Source: Dipteronia dyeriana
Taxonomy: Eukaryota; Streptophyta; Magnoliopsida; Sapindales; Sapindaceae
NCBI GenBank assembly: GCA_032871835.1
Contig: CM065297.1
Coordinates: 17,095,098 to 17,159,097, forward strand
Length of the DNA stretch: 64,000 bases
Reading direction: 5' to 3'
Shown: piece by piece, positions 24,247 to 36,985 of the stretch
Layout: every line of letters starts with the position of its first letter
How positions within the stretch are numbered: position 1 is the stretch's first letter
Notes under the pieces: generated by a model
Seen by the model: only the letters and a program-made list of their open reading frames with translations
The model's database searches: none
What the model was told of the DNA's origin: nothing
Position numbers and translations under genes: made by a program

Positions 24247-25730
24247 TAGGGGTGGGAACTTCTAGTCCAACCTGACCAATCCAACCCAACCCAACCCGAA
24301 CCAACCCAAAAATAAAGAGTTGGGTCGGGTTAGCTACAAAAAATGTGTTGAATTAGTTTATAATTGTATAACCCAATTTTATGTTGGCTTGGGTCGGGTT
24401 TTTTAGTAAACCCAGACCCGACCCGACATATATGCATAAAATAAATAGGGTTTTCAATTCTTTTCTTTTTATTTTCTCTCTCTGAAACCCTCGCTCTCTC
24501 AATTCAACACCGTTTCACACTACATAGCCGGTTCAACTATCGATCTATCGCTCTCTCTTCTTTGAAGCCGTTCCACGGCTTTTCCTCTCGCCGGCACTGC
24601 CATTCTCATTAAAGAAATAAAGACGCATATCTTATATATAACCTTAAAAAGCAAGCTCTAGCTGGGTTGCGTTCTCTTCTTGTTAGAGCTGGGTTGTATA
24701 CTTTTAAAATATCATTTTTAATTCTTTTACTTTTTATAACAATTTTAATGTTATGTTGTTTTCTTTTGATTTCTGTTCTTGCTTGTGATTTTGAGCACGG
24801 AGTTCTTCTTCTTCACTTCAATTATTATTGCATTTGATTTTGGCTGCAATAGAAAATAATTAAAGTGACATTTACTTTTATGACTAACTATCATTGTATC
24901 ATATTACTCTTTAATCAGTTTATCTTTTATTGACACTTTATATCAAATTTTTCTTTCTCTGTGCCAAATCTTTACTCAAGCTTTGTTTTCCAGATCTCTA
25001 CCCAAGCTATTTTCGAATGAACTCTTAAGAAACTCATTTTCGGTTTTGTATTTATTTTGCTTATATCTCTTTAGATTTGTGTTTTAGAGTTGTTGGTGTT
25101 CACGAAAATGTAATTTTCGAGCATGTGTAGCTTCGAAATGACTATGATTTTGTCGGATCTGGTATAGGTACCCATTTACAGAGAAATGGAACATCTTGAG
25201 GAAGAAGACGAGTGGCGCGTGTGTGTCCATCATCATAGTCATCTGTATACATACATGGGAGAACACGCTATGGCCACTGTTTGGTTTTTGACCGAAAATT
25301 ATTTTTAAAATTATTGTTTTAAGAATTATAATTGGATGTTTCTTGGGCCTCTTTTATATTTTATTTTCGGCCTATTACCCATTTTACTTAAAATTTAGCT
25401 TTATGAATTATAATGGACCTGTTTTGCTTGGGTCATTTGTATGAATTAAAACGGGCCTATTAGAATTATAGCAACTTTAATCACATATTAGAATTTTTTA
25501 CTAATATGTGATGTAAGTTTTTATAATTGATAGATGTAATATATAATATTCTTATAGATGTGTGATGTAATATGTACGAAATTGAATTTTTTTACGAATG
25601 TCTAACCCGATCAACCCAACCCATTAAATATTGGGTTGAATTGGGTTGGGTTGAATTTTTCTAACCCGAAATATGATCAAGTTAGAAAATTCCAACCCAA
25701 CTCGACCTGAACTCGAAAATTTCCACCCTA
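24247..25730. mobile_element. hAT-type non-autonomous element (1484 bp)
   Basis: Flanked by a perfect 8-bp duplication attacagg (24239-24246 and 25731-25738). Imperfect terminal inverted repeats begin TAGGGGTGGGAACTT on the left and TAGGGTGGAAATTTTC on the right strand. The subterminal regions hold many copies of caacccaaccc and its complement ttgggtcgggtt. TIR starting TAGGGGTGG with an 8-bp duplication is diagnostic of plant hAT MITEs. No transposase frame is present. Confidence 0.93.
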
Positions 25731-25738
25731 ATTACAGG

Positions 25739-26339
25739 GGTTGCCGCTCCCCGTCGTCGTGTCAGTCGCTCCCCGTTGTAAAGTCACTGTCGCTGCCATT
25801 CGCCCTCACCGTTGGTGTCTCAATGTCGTTGCCGCTCGCGTCGCATCTCCCTCCCGTCGTCGTTGCAATCTTCTTTGATATGACGAGCTTCTTCAAATCT
25901 AATTCCCGAATCCTTGGCTGAGGTAATTATAATTTTCATCGTTTGTGTATCAATTTTGTTTATGGATTTGTTGTTTTATCTTTTCAATCGCAAACGGTCG
26001 AATTTCTTTCGTGGGAGATTTTTTTTTTGTTTGTGGATTGAGAGATATAACAAACGATAACTGTGTTTGATTAGTGTATATGATTAGTGTTTATGGGTCT
26101 TGTTGTGTTTGATTAGTGTATATGATTAGTGACAATTAATTAGGTGAAATTGCAGTAAAAAATGTTGAGAAAATGAGAATGTTTTAGTTTAACTAAAAGT
26201 GTATAAGGCTGGTTAGAGAGTAATAGATTAAAGTTTTTTTTAAACACCGATATGAATTGATTAACCTAATCAAACTTATGTGTGTTATATAGATATATTT
26301 CAGTGACAATAATGTAATTTTTTTTTTGTGATTTTGTAG
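25739..26339 (+). other. Upstream region of the MULE Ulp1-like gene
   Basis: A GC-richer stretch with ccgtcgtcg motifs (25740-25870) continues from 24239 across the hAT insertion. It is followed by AT-rich sequence with possible introns before the ATG at 26340. No independent gene is supported. Confidence 0.45.
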
Positions 26340-27107
26340 ATGGAGAATATCAATTATGAGGATTTTCTCATTAAACCGAAGAATTCAAGGTTAAAAAAGT
26401 CCACCACCAATTTGTACTGCAATTTGAATGGGATGTCAAATATTACGAAGGTTCTTAAAAAAGTAAGAGAGTTGGGTAAGTTACAGTAGACATGTTTCGG
26501 GCACCTACTTGCCATCCCTAAAGAACTGACTTTTTCGACGGGCGTACTGCATAACTTGATGTTGAGGCAAATACATATACCCGGAGTGACTGGTAAGGAT
26601 GAATTTCACCTCTTAGTAGGAGGTAAAGTGGTCAAATTCATAAAAATAGAATTTTGTTTGGTCACAGGCCTAAAATTTGGGGTGATGTCTGACATATTTT
26701 TGAAACCTTATAATGCCATTCCAGATGTGATCCACGATAGATATTTCGAAAGGGATAAGAATGTACAATTGAAACATGTATGAGAAAAGTTTATGGGTGG
26801 TCAATTTGAATAACTGAAGGATGGTTTGAAGATGGTGATGTTATTGATTGCCAACAATGTTTTGTTTGGACAAGATTTGAGGAGGAAAGTGACATTATGG
26901 TTGTTTGCATTGGTGGAGGATCTAGAATCCTTCAATTCTTTTCCATGGAGAAGTTATGTGTTTATGATGAGAATACACAACCTACGACAAAGTTTTCGAT
27001 CTGCAAATGCACTAAGGAAGGTCGTTGCGCCCTATAACCTATACGGCTTCCCTTGGGTTGTAGTGTTGAGCTTTCAAGTCTTATTTTTAAACATTTTTCC
27101 ATACTAA

Positions 27108-27265
27108 CATGTAACTTCATTATGAACTGACATGTAACTTGTGACATATAAAACTACTATAATTGTGCATGAGATTAGTCTTCCAAATTTTGTGATTAAA
27201 TGAATTGACATGTAACTTAATTTTTAATTAGCATGTAACTTCATTAAGAACCGGTATGTAACTTG
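27108..27265 (+). repeat. Degenerate gacatgtaactt repeats (array 1)
   Basis: Several scattered copies of catgtaactt(c/g) separated by about 20-30 bases between two coding blocks of the Ulp1-like gene. See the arrays at 28130, 29515, 30195 and 46230. Confidence 0.75.
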
Positions 27266-28129
27266 TAGCATGTAACATTACTAAAATTTTTGTAGTTAAA
27301 TTGTTAAAAATTTGTTAAATGCCAGTTATGGGCGATAGAAGTATTCAGCTCATTGTTTGAATTGATGGGGGAGAACTTATTCCACAGACATCAGCGTTTG
27401 AAGAATTGGAGAATTTTAAGAGGCCTCACAATTTCTTTGCCAAATTTACAAAGTATGAACAACAAGTGAAAGATTGGAAAGGTATATTTTTTTCTTTCCT
27501 AACCTTAAATTCAGTTTTCTTTATATTAGTAGTTTAAAAAATCATGACACTTGTGTTAACTGGACAACATGTTGTGTTGGAGGAATCACATCCAACAGTC
27601 GATGAAAAGTTACAGCCTTACTTGGTTGGTGTGGACATGGATTTGTCTCAAGGGCCACAGTTTGTTCCACTCAATTACGATGATAGTGAGCAACGACTTT
27701 CTGATGAGATTGATGATGATGATGCTAATGATGGAGGTCAATCATGACCTAAAGAGATGAAGAAGAATATGTCTCCTCAGAAAGAAAAAATAGGAGAAAG
27801 GATAAAAAGGACACTTACATCTCCAGTCATGTCACCAGTAAGTTGATTACTATCCGATAAAAACATTTGGTTAAGTAAACTAGAATCTGATACTAAAGCT
27901 TATTTTTCTTTATACATTTTATGTGGGTGATAACTCGACATAATCTTTGAGAACAATCAGGGAACTAATGAATGTACTATCAAACGAGTGTGAAAACATT
28001 ATGAAGAAGGAGATACAAAAGGAGCTTTCGATAATGGAGGGGCACGTAAGCAAACGCCTTGACCAATTGGAGTAAGGATTGGCTGATCTTGTTGAGCCAT
28101 GTCATCAGGTTACTTCAACTTACTGTATG

Positions 28130-28345
28130 TAACTTCGTTTTGAATTCGCTTTCATGGTTTTGTAATAACATGTAACTTGGTTGTGTAATAGCATGTAACT
28201 TGGTTTTGTACTAACATGTAACCTGGTTTTGTACTAGCATGTTACTTGGTTTTGTACTAGCATATTACTTCGTTTTGTACTAACATATAACTTCGTTTTG
28301 TACTAGCATATAACTTGAACTTACAGACATGTAACTTCATTTTCT
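28130..28345 (+). repeat. 23-bp tandem repeat, array 2
   Basis: At least seven successive units of 23 bp of the type ggttttgtactagcatgtaa followed by ctt, in an intron of the Ulp1-like gene. Unit identity is high between 28150 and 28320. Confidence 0.9.
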
Positions 28346-29514
28346 GAATTTTTTGATTTTTTTAAATAAACACATATTACACCTGATGGGACGCCTCATT
28401 CTGAGCCACCTCATTTTGAGCCTAACTTCTCAAAGCCAGTTCATCAACATTTTGAATCACGAAGAGCAGAGAATTTAACTAAAGTGCAAGGGGAATACGT
28501 GGACAGTCCTAATGTTCAGGGTAATGGTAGTCATGGTGAGGGGGACATTACTTCTGGTAAAGGGGTTGGTGAAAGAGATGCTTAGGGGGGTGTAGGGGTG
28601 ATGTAGCCCTTGGAATGGAGGTTGTTGGGTCGGATGGTACCGTTGGTAAAGGGCATGTTAGGGATGAAACCATTGCTAAGGGGCTTAAGCTTTTGCTCCA
28701 CAACATTTTGGTCTATGAGAGATTAACGGTGTAGACCTTTCCCCCGTTGATAGTTGACAGAATATTAGGGGATGCAACTACGCTAGAGTACCTGGCTGTG
28801 AAGAAGAAGCGGGAGCAGTGGTTAAAGATTAAATCTCGACATATGACTTCACCACACATCGACCCATTCCAAGCGACAATGTGAGAAAGCAGTACAGAAA
28901 AGCAGTAAGATTTTGTAACATGTTCGTTGTTCCTTGTTCATATAAAATTGTGTTATTATTAACTTGTTAGTGAAATATTTCAACTTTTCATCACAGATTG
29001 AATGTCGGATCCGACTACTATGCAACTAAGCAATTCTTTCTCGAGTTGGAAGATAAAACATGCTGGTTGTCTAATGAGGTTGGTTACATTTGTTAATTTA
29101 TATAAATATTGATGTAGCATATTGAACAAAGCTCAATTTAATTTATACAAATTTTGATGTAGCATATTGACTTATATATGAGTCTACTATGTAAGCAACG
29201 ACAACGGAAATCGGAAGATTAAAATCTGATGTTGCGGTGCTATGTTTGGATTTTTTTGTAAGAAAACTAGTTTTTAAAGGTTTAGTTTACGTAAAGACGT
29301 ACATATGTTCCTAACATACTTATACCTTTTAGGCAAAGTTGTCTGAGGAATGGAAAAAATTCCAACTGTCGGAGGATGCACCCTTGAAATGTGAATTCGA
29401 TGCACTTTAATATCAATGTCTGACGGATTGGATGTTATATGCTTTTGGAGACAAGCCTTGGTGGGGAACACCTTGGTCCACTGTTAAACATGTAAGTAAT
29501 GTTTGAAAACCAAA

Positions 29515-29690
29515 TATGGTTTTGTACTATCATGTAACTTATTTTTGTACTAGCATGTTACATGGTTTTGTACTAGCATGTAACTTAGTTTTGTATTAAC
29601 ATGTAACATGGTTTTGGACTAGCATGTAACTTAGTATTGTACTAGCATATAACTTAAACTTACTATCATGTAACATAGTTTTGAAGTTAC
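29515..29690 (+). repeat. 23-bp tandem repeat, array 3
   Basis: About seven 23-bp units (ttttgtactagcatgtaac type) in the intron just before the C48 protease exon that starts at 29721. Confidence 0.88.
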
Positions 29691-30194
29691 TAATCGTAAA
29701 TTGTTACTTACTTTTTACAGTTGTTGGTTCCATGTGTTGTTGGTGATCCAACTGGACATTGGATATTATGTGTCGTTGATTTGGAAAAACGTAGTCTTTG
29801 TATTTATGATCCACTGCACCGCACAATGGAGGTTGAGAAACGTGTGAAGCAAATCACCCCATTTTTGCATTTAATTCCAACAAGTTTGTAAGGATCCAGT
29901 TATTTTAACATAAGAGGCATATCACCTGATGGGACCATGTTTGTTGTTGAACAATCAATTCTATAGAAGCTATCAGCACAACTAAACGAAAATATTTATG
30001 GTGTCTTCACATGTCAATACGCTGACATGTTGATGCATAATAAATATTTTTGGGGGTGGGGACAAAAAAAATCCTCGGGTTTTTAGAGGAAATGACACTA
30101 GAAATTTATGCTAACAGCGTATCGGCATGTGATAGGTTTCTTGACTTTACGATATACATTACTGGAACTCTAATTTGGAATGAAATTATTTTTG

Positions 30195-30650
30195 AACAGG
30201 CATATAACTTCATTTTGAAATGGCATATAACTTTATTTACAACTGGCATGTTACTTGTAACATGTAACACTACTTGACATATTACTTAGAATGAAATTCA
30301 TTTTGAACTGACTTGTAACTTTATTTTCAACCGGCATGTCACTTGTAACAAATAACACTACTGGTCATGTAACTTGGAATGAAATTATTTTTTAACATGC
30401 ATGCAATTTCATTTTGAACTGACATGTAACTTTATTTTCAACTGGCATGTTACTTGTAACATGTAACACTACTGGACATGTAACTTGGAATGCAATTATT
30501 TTTAAACAAGCATGTAACTTCATTTTCAACGGGCATGTAACTTGTAACATGTAACACTACTAAAGTTCTATTTTGAAATGAAATTATTCTTGAACAGGCA
30601 TAAAACTTCATTTAGAACTGACATGTAACTTATAACATGTAACACTACTA
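30195..30650 (+). repeat. Tandem catgtaactt repeats with higher-order period, array 4
   Basis: Roughly 23-bp steps arranged in a longer unit of about 115 bp containing gtaacactactgg and gaatgaaatta. About four higher-order units lie between the ends of the two convergent MULE genes. Confidence 0.85.
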
Positions 30651-30749
30651 GAATTGTAATTTGGAATCAATGTATTTCAACTGTCAAATTCAATATGAAC
30701 TTAATAAAGTCTACAGTATGGAAAAAAATATTTCACCCTTACATATAAG

Positions 30750-33017
30750 AATTATAACATCATTACAACTACGGTAAAATCTAGGTTGTACCAACCACTT
30801 CCGGTGCCAATGGACACTTTTGTGAATTTTGGCCTTCATCTCCACACTTCCTACACCTGTAAGGTCTATGTGGTCAAGTCGATGTTGCCGATGGGCATGG
30901 TGGAGGAGCTTGACAAGGCTATGCATTCCTACAATTCTATCGGTTGTGAACAAATTTTTTACAAATCGTACAGTTTCTGGTCTTTCCATTACCATGTTCT
31001 CCGGCAGATTTAAATCTCTTCTTTCTTTGCCTTCCAGCTTATGCACGAAAAGGAGGTGGAAGAACAACCTTTGATTGTACATCTTCAGGAATATTCCATT
31101 CACTAGGATGCTCAACCGGGAAAATGCCCCCAACATATGCTTCAACCCAACTGGTGGTTTTGTAACAATCCCCACAATAATCTAGAAAAGGTTTCTTCGC
31201 ATACCTACAAAATTAAAGATTATGAGTAATTAATTGAATCAAATTAGGTAAGAAGGTAAAATACAATGGAAAAAGAGAATATTAACCTTACTGCAGCTAA
31301 TGCATGGTGACATGGGAGTTTATCAACTTCAAATTTCGAACAGCTACATGTCTTTTGAGAAAGGTTTACCAAACCATCTTTATTTTCATCCTTAACATTA
31401 AAGTTAACAGAATTAATTGGATGAACCATGTACTTTTCTGAATCAATGTTTCTTTCTCTTATTAATTCAGTGGTCATGGAGTCAATTGTGTCTCGAGTTT
31501 TTTCAGCCTTGGTCCGAAGCTTATAAAACCATTTCTGGAGCATGTCTCTAATAAACTCAACCATTGTTGTTATTGGCATTTGGCGAGCATGTACCAAACA
31601 TGAGTTCATCGACTCGGCAATGCTAGAGGTCATCAACCGATAATGCCTAACAAGAGAGTAATCACGAGACCACTTTTTAGGCCTAACATTTATTAAATCT
31701 TCGAATGCTACCCTATTAACCTTCATCATCTCCAACAACGCTTCCTTGAATTCAGATTTCTGGTATGTCTTCCATGTGTTTTTGAAAAGAAGGCTCACAT
31801 ATTTCCTTTTGTAATCATTTTTGATGTTTGAGCCATGTGAAACACATAATGTCCATGTGGTACATTAGGGTACACTTTCTCAATTGCAGCCTTGATACCG
31901 AGGGGGCAGTCAGATATGATCATGCAATCATCAGGATTACTAATAGCATTTTTAAGCTCATTTAAAAACCATGTCCATGGCATTTCATCTTCAATGTCGC
32001 CAAAGCCATATGCCAAAGGAAAAACCTGTTGTTTGCATCCAAACATATAGCTACAAACATAATACCAGAAAATTTACCCTTCAAATGAGTACCGTCAATG
32101 GCAATAATCAGGCGAATCACGGTACGAAATCCATGAAGTGATGCGGCATGAGCGATGAACATATATTCAAACTAATTCGTAACATTTGTCTTAATTGTAG
32201 TAATAGTTCCTAGATTTATTTCTTCCAATCGATGACAGTAAGCAAGCAACAGTTTAACTGATTCTTCGGGAGGACCAAAAACAGATGCCTTTGCATGATC
32301 ATTTGCCCTCTAAGACATTGAATACAACAATTGTAGTCCATGTTCGACTTACATTTTGACCATGATGTCTTTGGATTTTAGAGAGTGCCCATGTATTTGC
32401 AACTTTGGTGCTAATAGTTTACCGACAATCCAAGAATTTGCTTGTCGAAGATGTGCATGGAAACCATCGATATTGCACGTATGATCCTTCACGAACATTC
32501 AAACCATAAAATATTATCCTTTTTACATCTTAATCCCATGTAATTGGATTCACACTCGCCATCCTTACATCGAGCCTCATAACGTGTCTTGCTAGACCTT
32601 CTAGTTCAGACTTTAAATTGCTCTTTCAAAGCATACATATTCAATGTTTGCTTCAAATCTTTCATGCATTAAAATATTCTACCCTTGTATAACCAGCCAT
32701 CATCTGAAAATACTTCCTCCGTGCTAATGCATTCGAAAGAATACTTTTCGGTTCTATGAATAATCCAAGTTCGTGGGGAAGCATGTTCAGAAGTTTGATC
32801 AACATCGTCACCCAAACCATCCTCTCGAAAGGAAACACTGCTAAATATAGCAAACCCTAATAGACCAGCACATCCATGTCCACCAACACTGCCAGAACCA
32901 GAACCCACACCATGATGGCAATCTTCATCGTCGTAAATACCTCTGTCAACATTGGGTATCAAGCTATCATCACTGTTATCGGTGTCCGGTCATTGATTGT
33001 TCTCTTGATCATCAATG
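30750..33017 (-). pseudogene. mudrA: MURA-type transposase, main part (broken)
   Basis: Minus-strand blocks in transposase order. A MuDR-type DNA-binding zinc region lies at about 32480-32690. A MULE catalytic domain is at 31800-32160, with Asp in AIDGTHLKG (about 32090) and Asp in IISDCPLG (about 31910). A SWIM zinc finger (CSCSKFEVDKLPCHH) is at 31305-31355, and a C-terminal zinc knuckle (CTICKKFVHNR then stop, C) near 30950. It would cut and join MULE ends. Stops and frameshifts separate ORFs 32662-32962, 31962-32162, 31795-32046 and 31244-31798. The N-terminal part is at 45749-46150, separated by the copia insertion. Confidence 0.88.
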
Positions 33018-33022
33018 GTTTC
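33018..33022. repeat. Target-site duplication of copia element (left)
   Basis: gtttc here is repeated at 45749-45753, directly flanking TGTTGGG and CTAACA LTR ends. Confidence 0.95.
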
Positions 33023-35604
33023 TGTTGGGATTATGTTCAATAGCAAGAGTGTAATAATGTATTTGACAATCTTTTCATATTAATAAAGTGATTTCTAGTT
33101 TAACAAATCTTATAGCATTTATAGTTTGATTATTATAATTTTCAAAAGTAAATAATCATAGGGTCAAAAAACTATGAGAAAAAAAGAATTGTTCGCACAT
33201 CTGTATATGTATGAGGTAGACACAACTCTTTAGTTAGTCCTGAATAATATTCACAACTTAAGATAAATGTTGGGTGCATTTATCTTGTCAAAGTTGTAGA
33301 TTCTTTTGCTAGCATTTGAGTGGGATAAAATATGTTATGATAAGTCTAAAATCATCAAAGTGTGGTGTCTTTGGGTAAAAGAATCTAGTGCATTGGGTGC
33401 ATCGAATAGGATCAAAGTGAAATACTTTATCCAGAACCGTCAATGGATAAAAGTTTTCACTTGAAGACAATCGGAGAGTCTATCTCAATCCTGAGATAAA
33501 TGATGGACTTATGGTTGCAAGTATTATCATTTGAGTTATCAATGAGTACGATTATATAGCATAGTCTATCCTCGATAGTTTGGTGGTATTCATTTGTTAA
33601 TCGATAGAGGACTTCATTTATAGATATGGACATCGTGACTTCATTTATTAAATGAGAGTAGAATATCATCATCTGGATGTTTTGAGGTATTGTATATTAA
33701 ATCTTAACGTTAAGTTTTCAATAGTGTCTATTGAAATATGGCTTCTGACAAGTCAAAATATCCAAGTTTAAAATGTGGTCATATGAGTAAATATGGTAAC
33801 TTGGAGAGCTATAGGCGGTCTATGAGCTCATGACAATTAGTGATATTCTTCCTGAGGATACATTTTCTCCATTAAGATTGTCTAGGGTATGAATGAGCAA
33901 TATTAACTTATTCTATCTTTATTTAAGAGTTCAATTTTAGTTTTTTAGTGGAATGAAATGAAATTAATAGATCGGACCTAAGTGAATCATTTATTGATTG
34001 TGATTAGGTTATGTCTATTGGAGCTTAAATTTAGATAGCCCGCTAACATCCCCAATCCACACGAACTTTCATGGATCACTTGATATATTCTACCGGATCA
34101 ATTTATGGGTCCATCTAGAATTGTATTAAAGCATGTGGACTTGTTTCTTCTAGTAAGAATGAGTTTAGTTCACATGTGAACTTTTTATTTAAGTCCACTG
34201 GATTTAATAAAATAGATAAAACAATATTTAACCCATATTTATATAGCTTGGGCGGCAAGAGACTATATAATAGCCTTATATATTATTTTTATTTTATTAT
34301 TTAATTAAATTAAAAATAATTAATTATTAAATTAAAAGTCAAAATCTTTTTTATAGTAGGAGATGGTCTCCTAGAGTCATATTATTGTTGGTAATATGAT
34401 AAGTATCAAATACTATATTTGATAAGTAGATAAATAATATGAATTTATTTTTCTAGTCAAATTAGGAAGTATTTGATTTCTATCAGGACTCAAATTGATA
34501 ATTGGTCAAATTAGGAAGTTTTTTTGTTTAGTCACAATTTAATTATATTCAATAATTGTTTATTGAATAAATACACTATTTGATTTGGATTAGGAGTTTT
34601 GGTGTGGAAAAGAAATCTTTCTTTGAAAATGATTCTTTGTCACCAAGTAAATCCACCTAGAGAAATGATTCTTACCCACCAAGTAAATCCTCTTTAGGAG
34701 AGGATTTGTATACCTATATATACACATAGTGAATTTAGCCAAGCATATGTTTTGATGTTGAAAATTTTGACCAAGCAAGAGAATTTTGAGAGAGAAAAAA
34801 TTAGTTTTTGCTCTAGATAAAATTCGGCCAACTCACATACATTGTGTATTGAATTCGGCTAAGGAGAAAAGAAAAAGGGAATGTTTTTTGTTTTCGATAA
34901 TACACTAGTATCTTTTACATCAAAAGAGTTTTGTGTACAAAAATCGAATTGGGTTCACACTAGTTTCAATCAAATAGATTGATAATTCACAAGTGACTGA
35001 ATGTTCTTGGGTTTTCTCTTGGAGGATTATTTTGACTAACAAAAGAAAAAGATTCTATTTGTTTCTATCCTCAGGTATACAATTTAAAGAAAGAGAGCTC
35101 ACACTCCTAGGTGATTCACGTTTGTGATTGAATTGTGTATTGAATTCGGCTAAGGAGAAAAGAAAAAGGGAATGTTTTTGTTTTCGATAGTGCACTAGTA
35201 TCCTTTACATCAAAAGAGTTTTGTGAAAAAAAATCGAATCGGGTTCACACGAGTTTCAATCAAATAGATTGATAATTCACAAGTGACTGAATGTTCTTGG
35301 GTTTTCTCTTGGAGGATTATTGTAACTAACAATAGAAAAAGATTATGTTTGTTTCCATCCTCAGGTATACAATTTAAGGAAATGGAGCTCACACTCCTAG
35401 GTGATTCACGTTCGTGATTGAATTGGAAGATCTTATGGATTCAATTCGACGCTAGTTCAATCTTCACGAGAAAAAGGTACGATATTTTTATTATATATTA
35501 ATTAATCTAGGGTTAAGGTTATTTCTTTAAAAGGGAAAAAAATTTAAATATACCAAACCCTAATTTTACGCTTCCACCGCGTTTTGAATCTATTTTTCCC
35601 AACA
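33023..35604 (+). mobile_element. 5' LTR of copia element 2 (2582 bp)
   Basis: Begins tgttgggattat and ends tttttcccaaca, two bases before an initiator-Met PBS. It matches 41472-45748 once that LTR's later insertion is removed. It carries a 291-bp tandem duplication that the other LTR lacks. An LTR above 2.2 kb is long for copia. Confidence 0.95.
34841..35422 (+). repeat. 291-bp tandem duplication within the left LTR
   Basis: attgtgtattgaattcggct occurs at 34841 and again at 35132, and the following sequence is repeated almost identically to the gtgattgaattg junction. The right LTR has one copy (from about 45279). Since LTRs are identical at insertion, the duplication arose later in this copy. 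Confidence 0.93.
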
Positions 35605-35606
35605 AT

Positions 35607-35618
35607 TGGTATCAGAGG
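35607..35618 (+). other. Primer binding site of copia element 2
   Basis: tggtatcagagg, one mismatch from the initiator-Met tRNA complement, two bases after the LTR. Confidence 0.9.
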
Positions 35619-36985
35619 CTGGTTGTACCCTTGATTAATTGATGTATATATACGTGAATCTATTTCTTTTATTGTAAATATGTATGTTTTAGAAACAGAT
35701 GACACTCTAGGTATTTGCATATGTGTATATGTATATATATATTGGAATGTATGGATATATATATATATGTTTTATAATGTGATTTGTCATTGCTCAATTT
35801 TGGTCCTAGAATTTCAATGTATTTTTGCTTTGGGATTGTAACAAGAAAGTTGACCTATCATCGCCATAATTTCCTTCTTGATAATTGCTATTTTATTTTA
35901 TTTTATTGTGGTAATAAAAAAACTGCAGTATTTTTGTTTATTTTAAATACTATTGTAATATATTCATGTATCAAAGATTCAAAAATTAGAAGAATTGGGA
36001 GCAACCGGAATAGGTTTGGTAATGTGCATGCCATAGCGACAATCGTGCGTGAGAATGAGCACGATCCATGATAGTTGTGGCTTGGGCTGCGCACGGCAAC
36101 CCCATAGATGCCATGGGCTGTGCACGATAGCCCTATGGATCCCATAGGCTACGCACGACAACCCTTTATGGAGATATGGGTGCGCACACCCATGGGTGGT
36201 AGCCGAGGGGTATCGAAAAGAACGATGGTCGTGTGAAGGCTTGTTCACAAGAAAGGAGTTTTTGTATTCTAAGACATATGTAATTTACTTGCTTTTCTAA
36301 GATTGACAAAAATTGTAGCTATTTATATTTTCGTAAATATTGCAATGTTTGTTATTGTTTGATAACAAGTCATATAGAATAGGAGTGCCACTCATATATC
36401 TCTTTTGGTATGAGCATGCATTGAATGGTTTAGTTATCTAAGTGGCTTCTAGATAACTTGGTAAATCATTCTATGGAATTCGATCACATGCCTTAAACAA
36501 TTGAGTGGGAGAGGTGTTTTGGAACACCTACGGTCTCCAAGTTTAGTTGAGCTTTATGTTTCATGTAATAACCCCCCAAGGGTTATTCCTGAATGGAATT
36601 TAGCAAGATACTTCCTTACAAGGATAAACTAGACAATTGGCCCAAACGATATCTACTCCCGAATGAGGGATATTCGTGGGGGAATATATTGAAGGTCGAA
36701 AACTTGGTAACACACTCAATGTGATTTTATTAATATCCTCTCAAGAGTTCTTGTTAATAAAACCGAAAGGCTAAAATTGAAAACGTTGGTTGTTATGTTA
36801 ACAATTAGTTGGGACCTAGTCCAACTAGTAAATGATGCGAACTCCCAAAAGAAGCGTGACATTTATAGGTGTTGGATCACCGTTGAATTTTATGATTGAA
36901 TTATATTATTTAATTCAAGATAAATATTCGAAAGTGCTATATCATGATTGTTTACTTATATAATTTTTGTTATTATAAAAAAATC
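35619..36985 (+). other. Leader of copia element 2
   Basis: A 1.35-kb untranslated leader before gag with no supported ORF. It includes a GC-rich tandem repeat (36083-36200) that stands out from the AT-rich background. Confidence 0.65.
36083..36200 (+). repeat. 31-bp GC-rich tandem repeat in copia 2 leader
   Basis: Units starting tgggctgcgcacg, tgggctgtgcacg, taggctacgcacg and tgggtgcgcaca lie at 36083, 36114, 36145 and 36177. Each contains an inverted atgccatggg-like segment, so the RNA could fold. Confidence 0.88.

Larger units (their letters stand above)
26340..30150 (+). pseudogene. MULE-borne DUF1985/Ulp1 (C48) protease-like gene, broken
   Basis: Starts MENINYEDF at 26340. A DUF1985 domain (IPKELTFSTG, TGLKFG) lies at about 26515-27080, with in-frame stops near 26487, 26781 and 26810. 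Acidic linker exons follow at 27544-27747 and about 28370-28720. A C48 protease domain is at 29335-29480 and 29721-30030, with SUMO-protease-like His (29757-29759, GHWILCVVDL) and Asp (29808-29810, IYDP). The expected catalytic Cys is Tyr (29997-29999, NIYGVFTC). Introns hold tandem 23-bp repeats. Ulp1 enzymes process SUMO; MULE-carried versions have no proven cellular role. Stops plus Cys loss make this a pseudogene. Confidence 0.85.

Noticed and set aside
24270..25720. Telomere-like or satellite repeats (ttgggtcgggtt)
   Set aside because: They are subterminal repeats of a hAT MITE, arranged in inverted orientation at its two ends.
28130..28345. CRISPR-like array (regular short repeats)
   Set aside because: Units are contiguous 23-bp tandem repeats without unique spacers, in a plant transposon intron.
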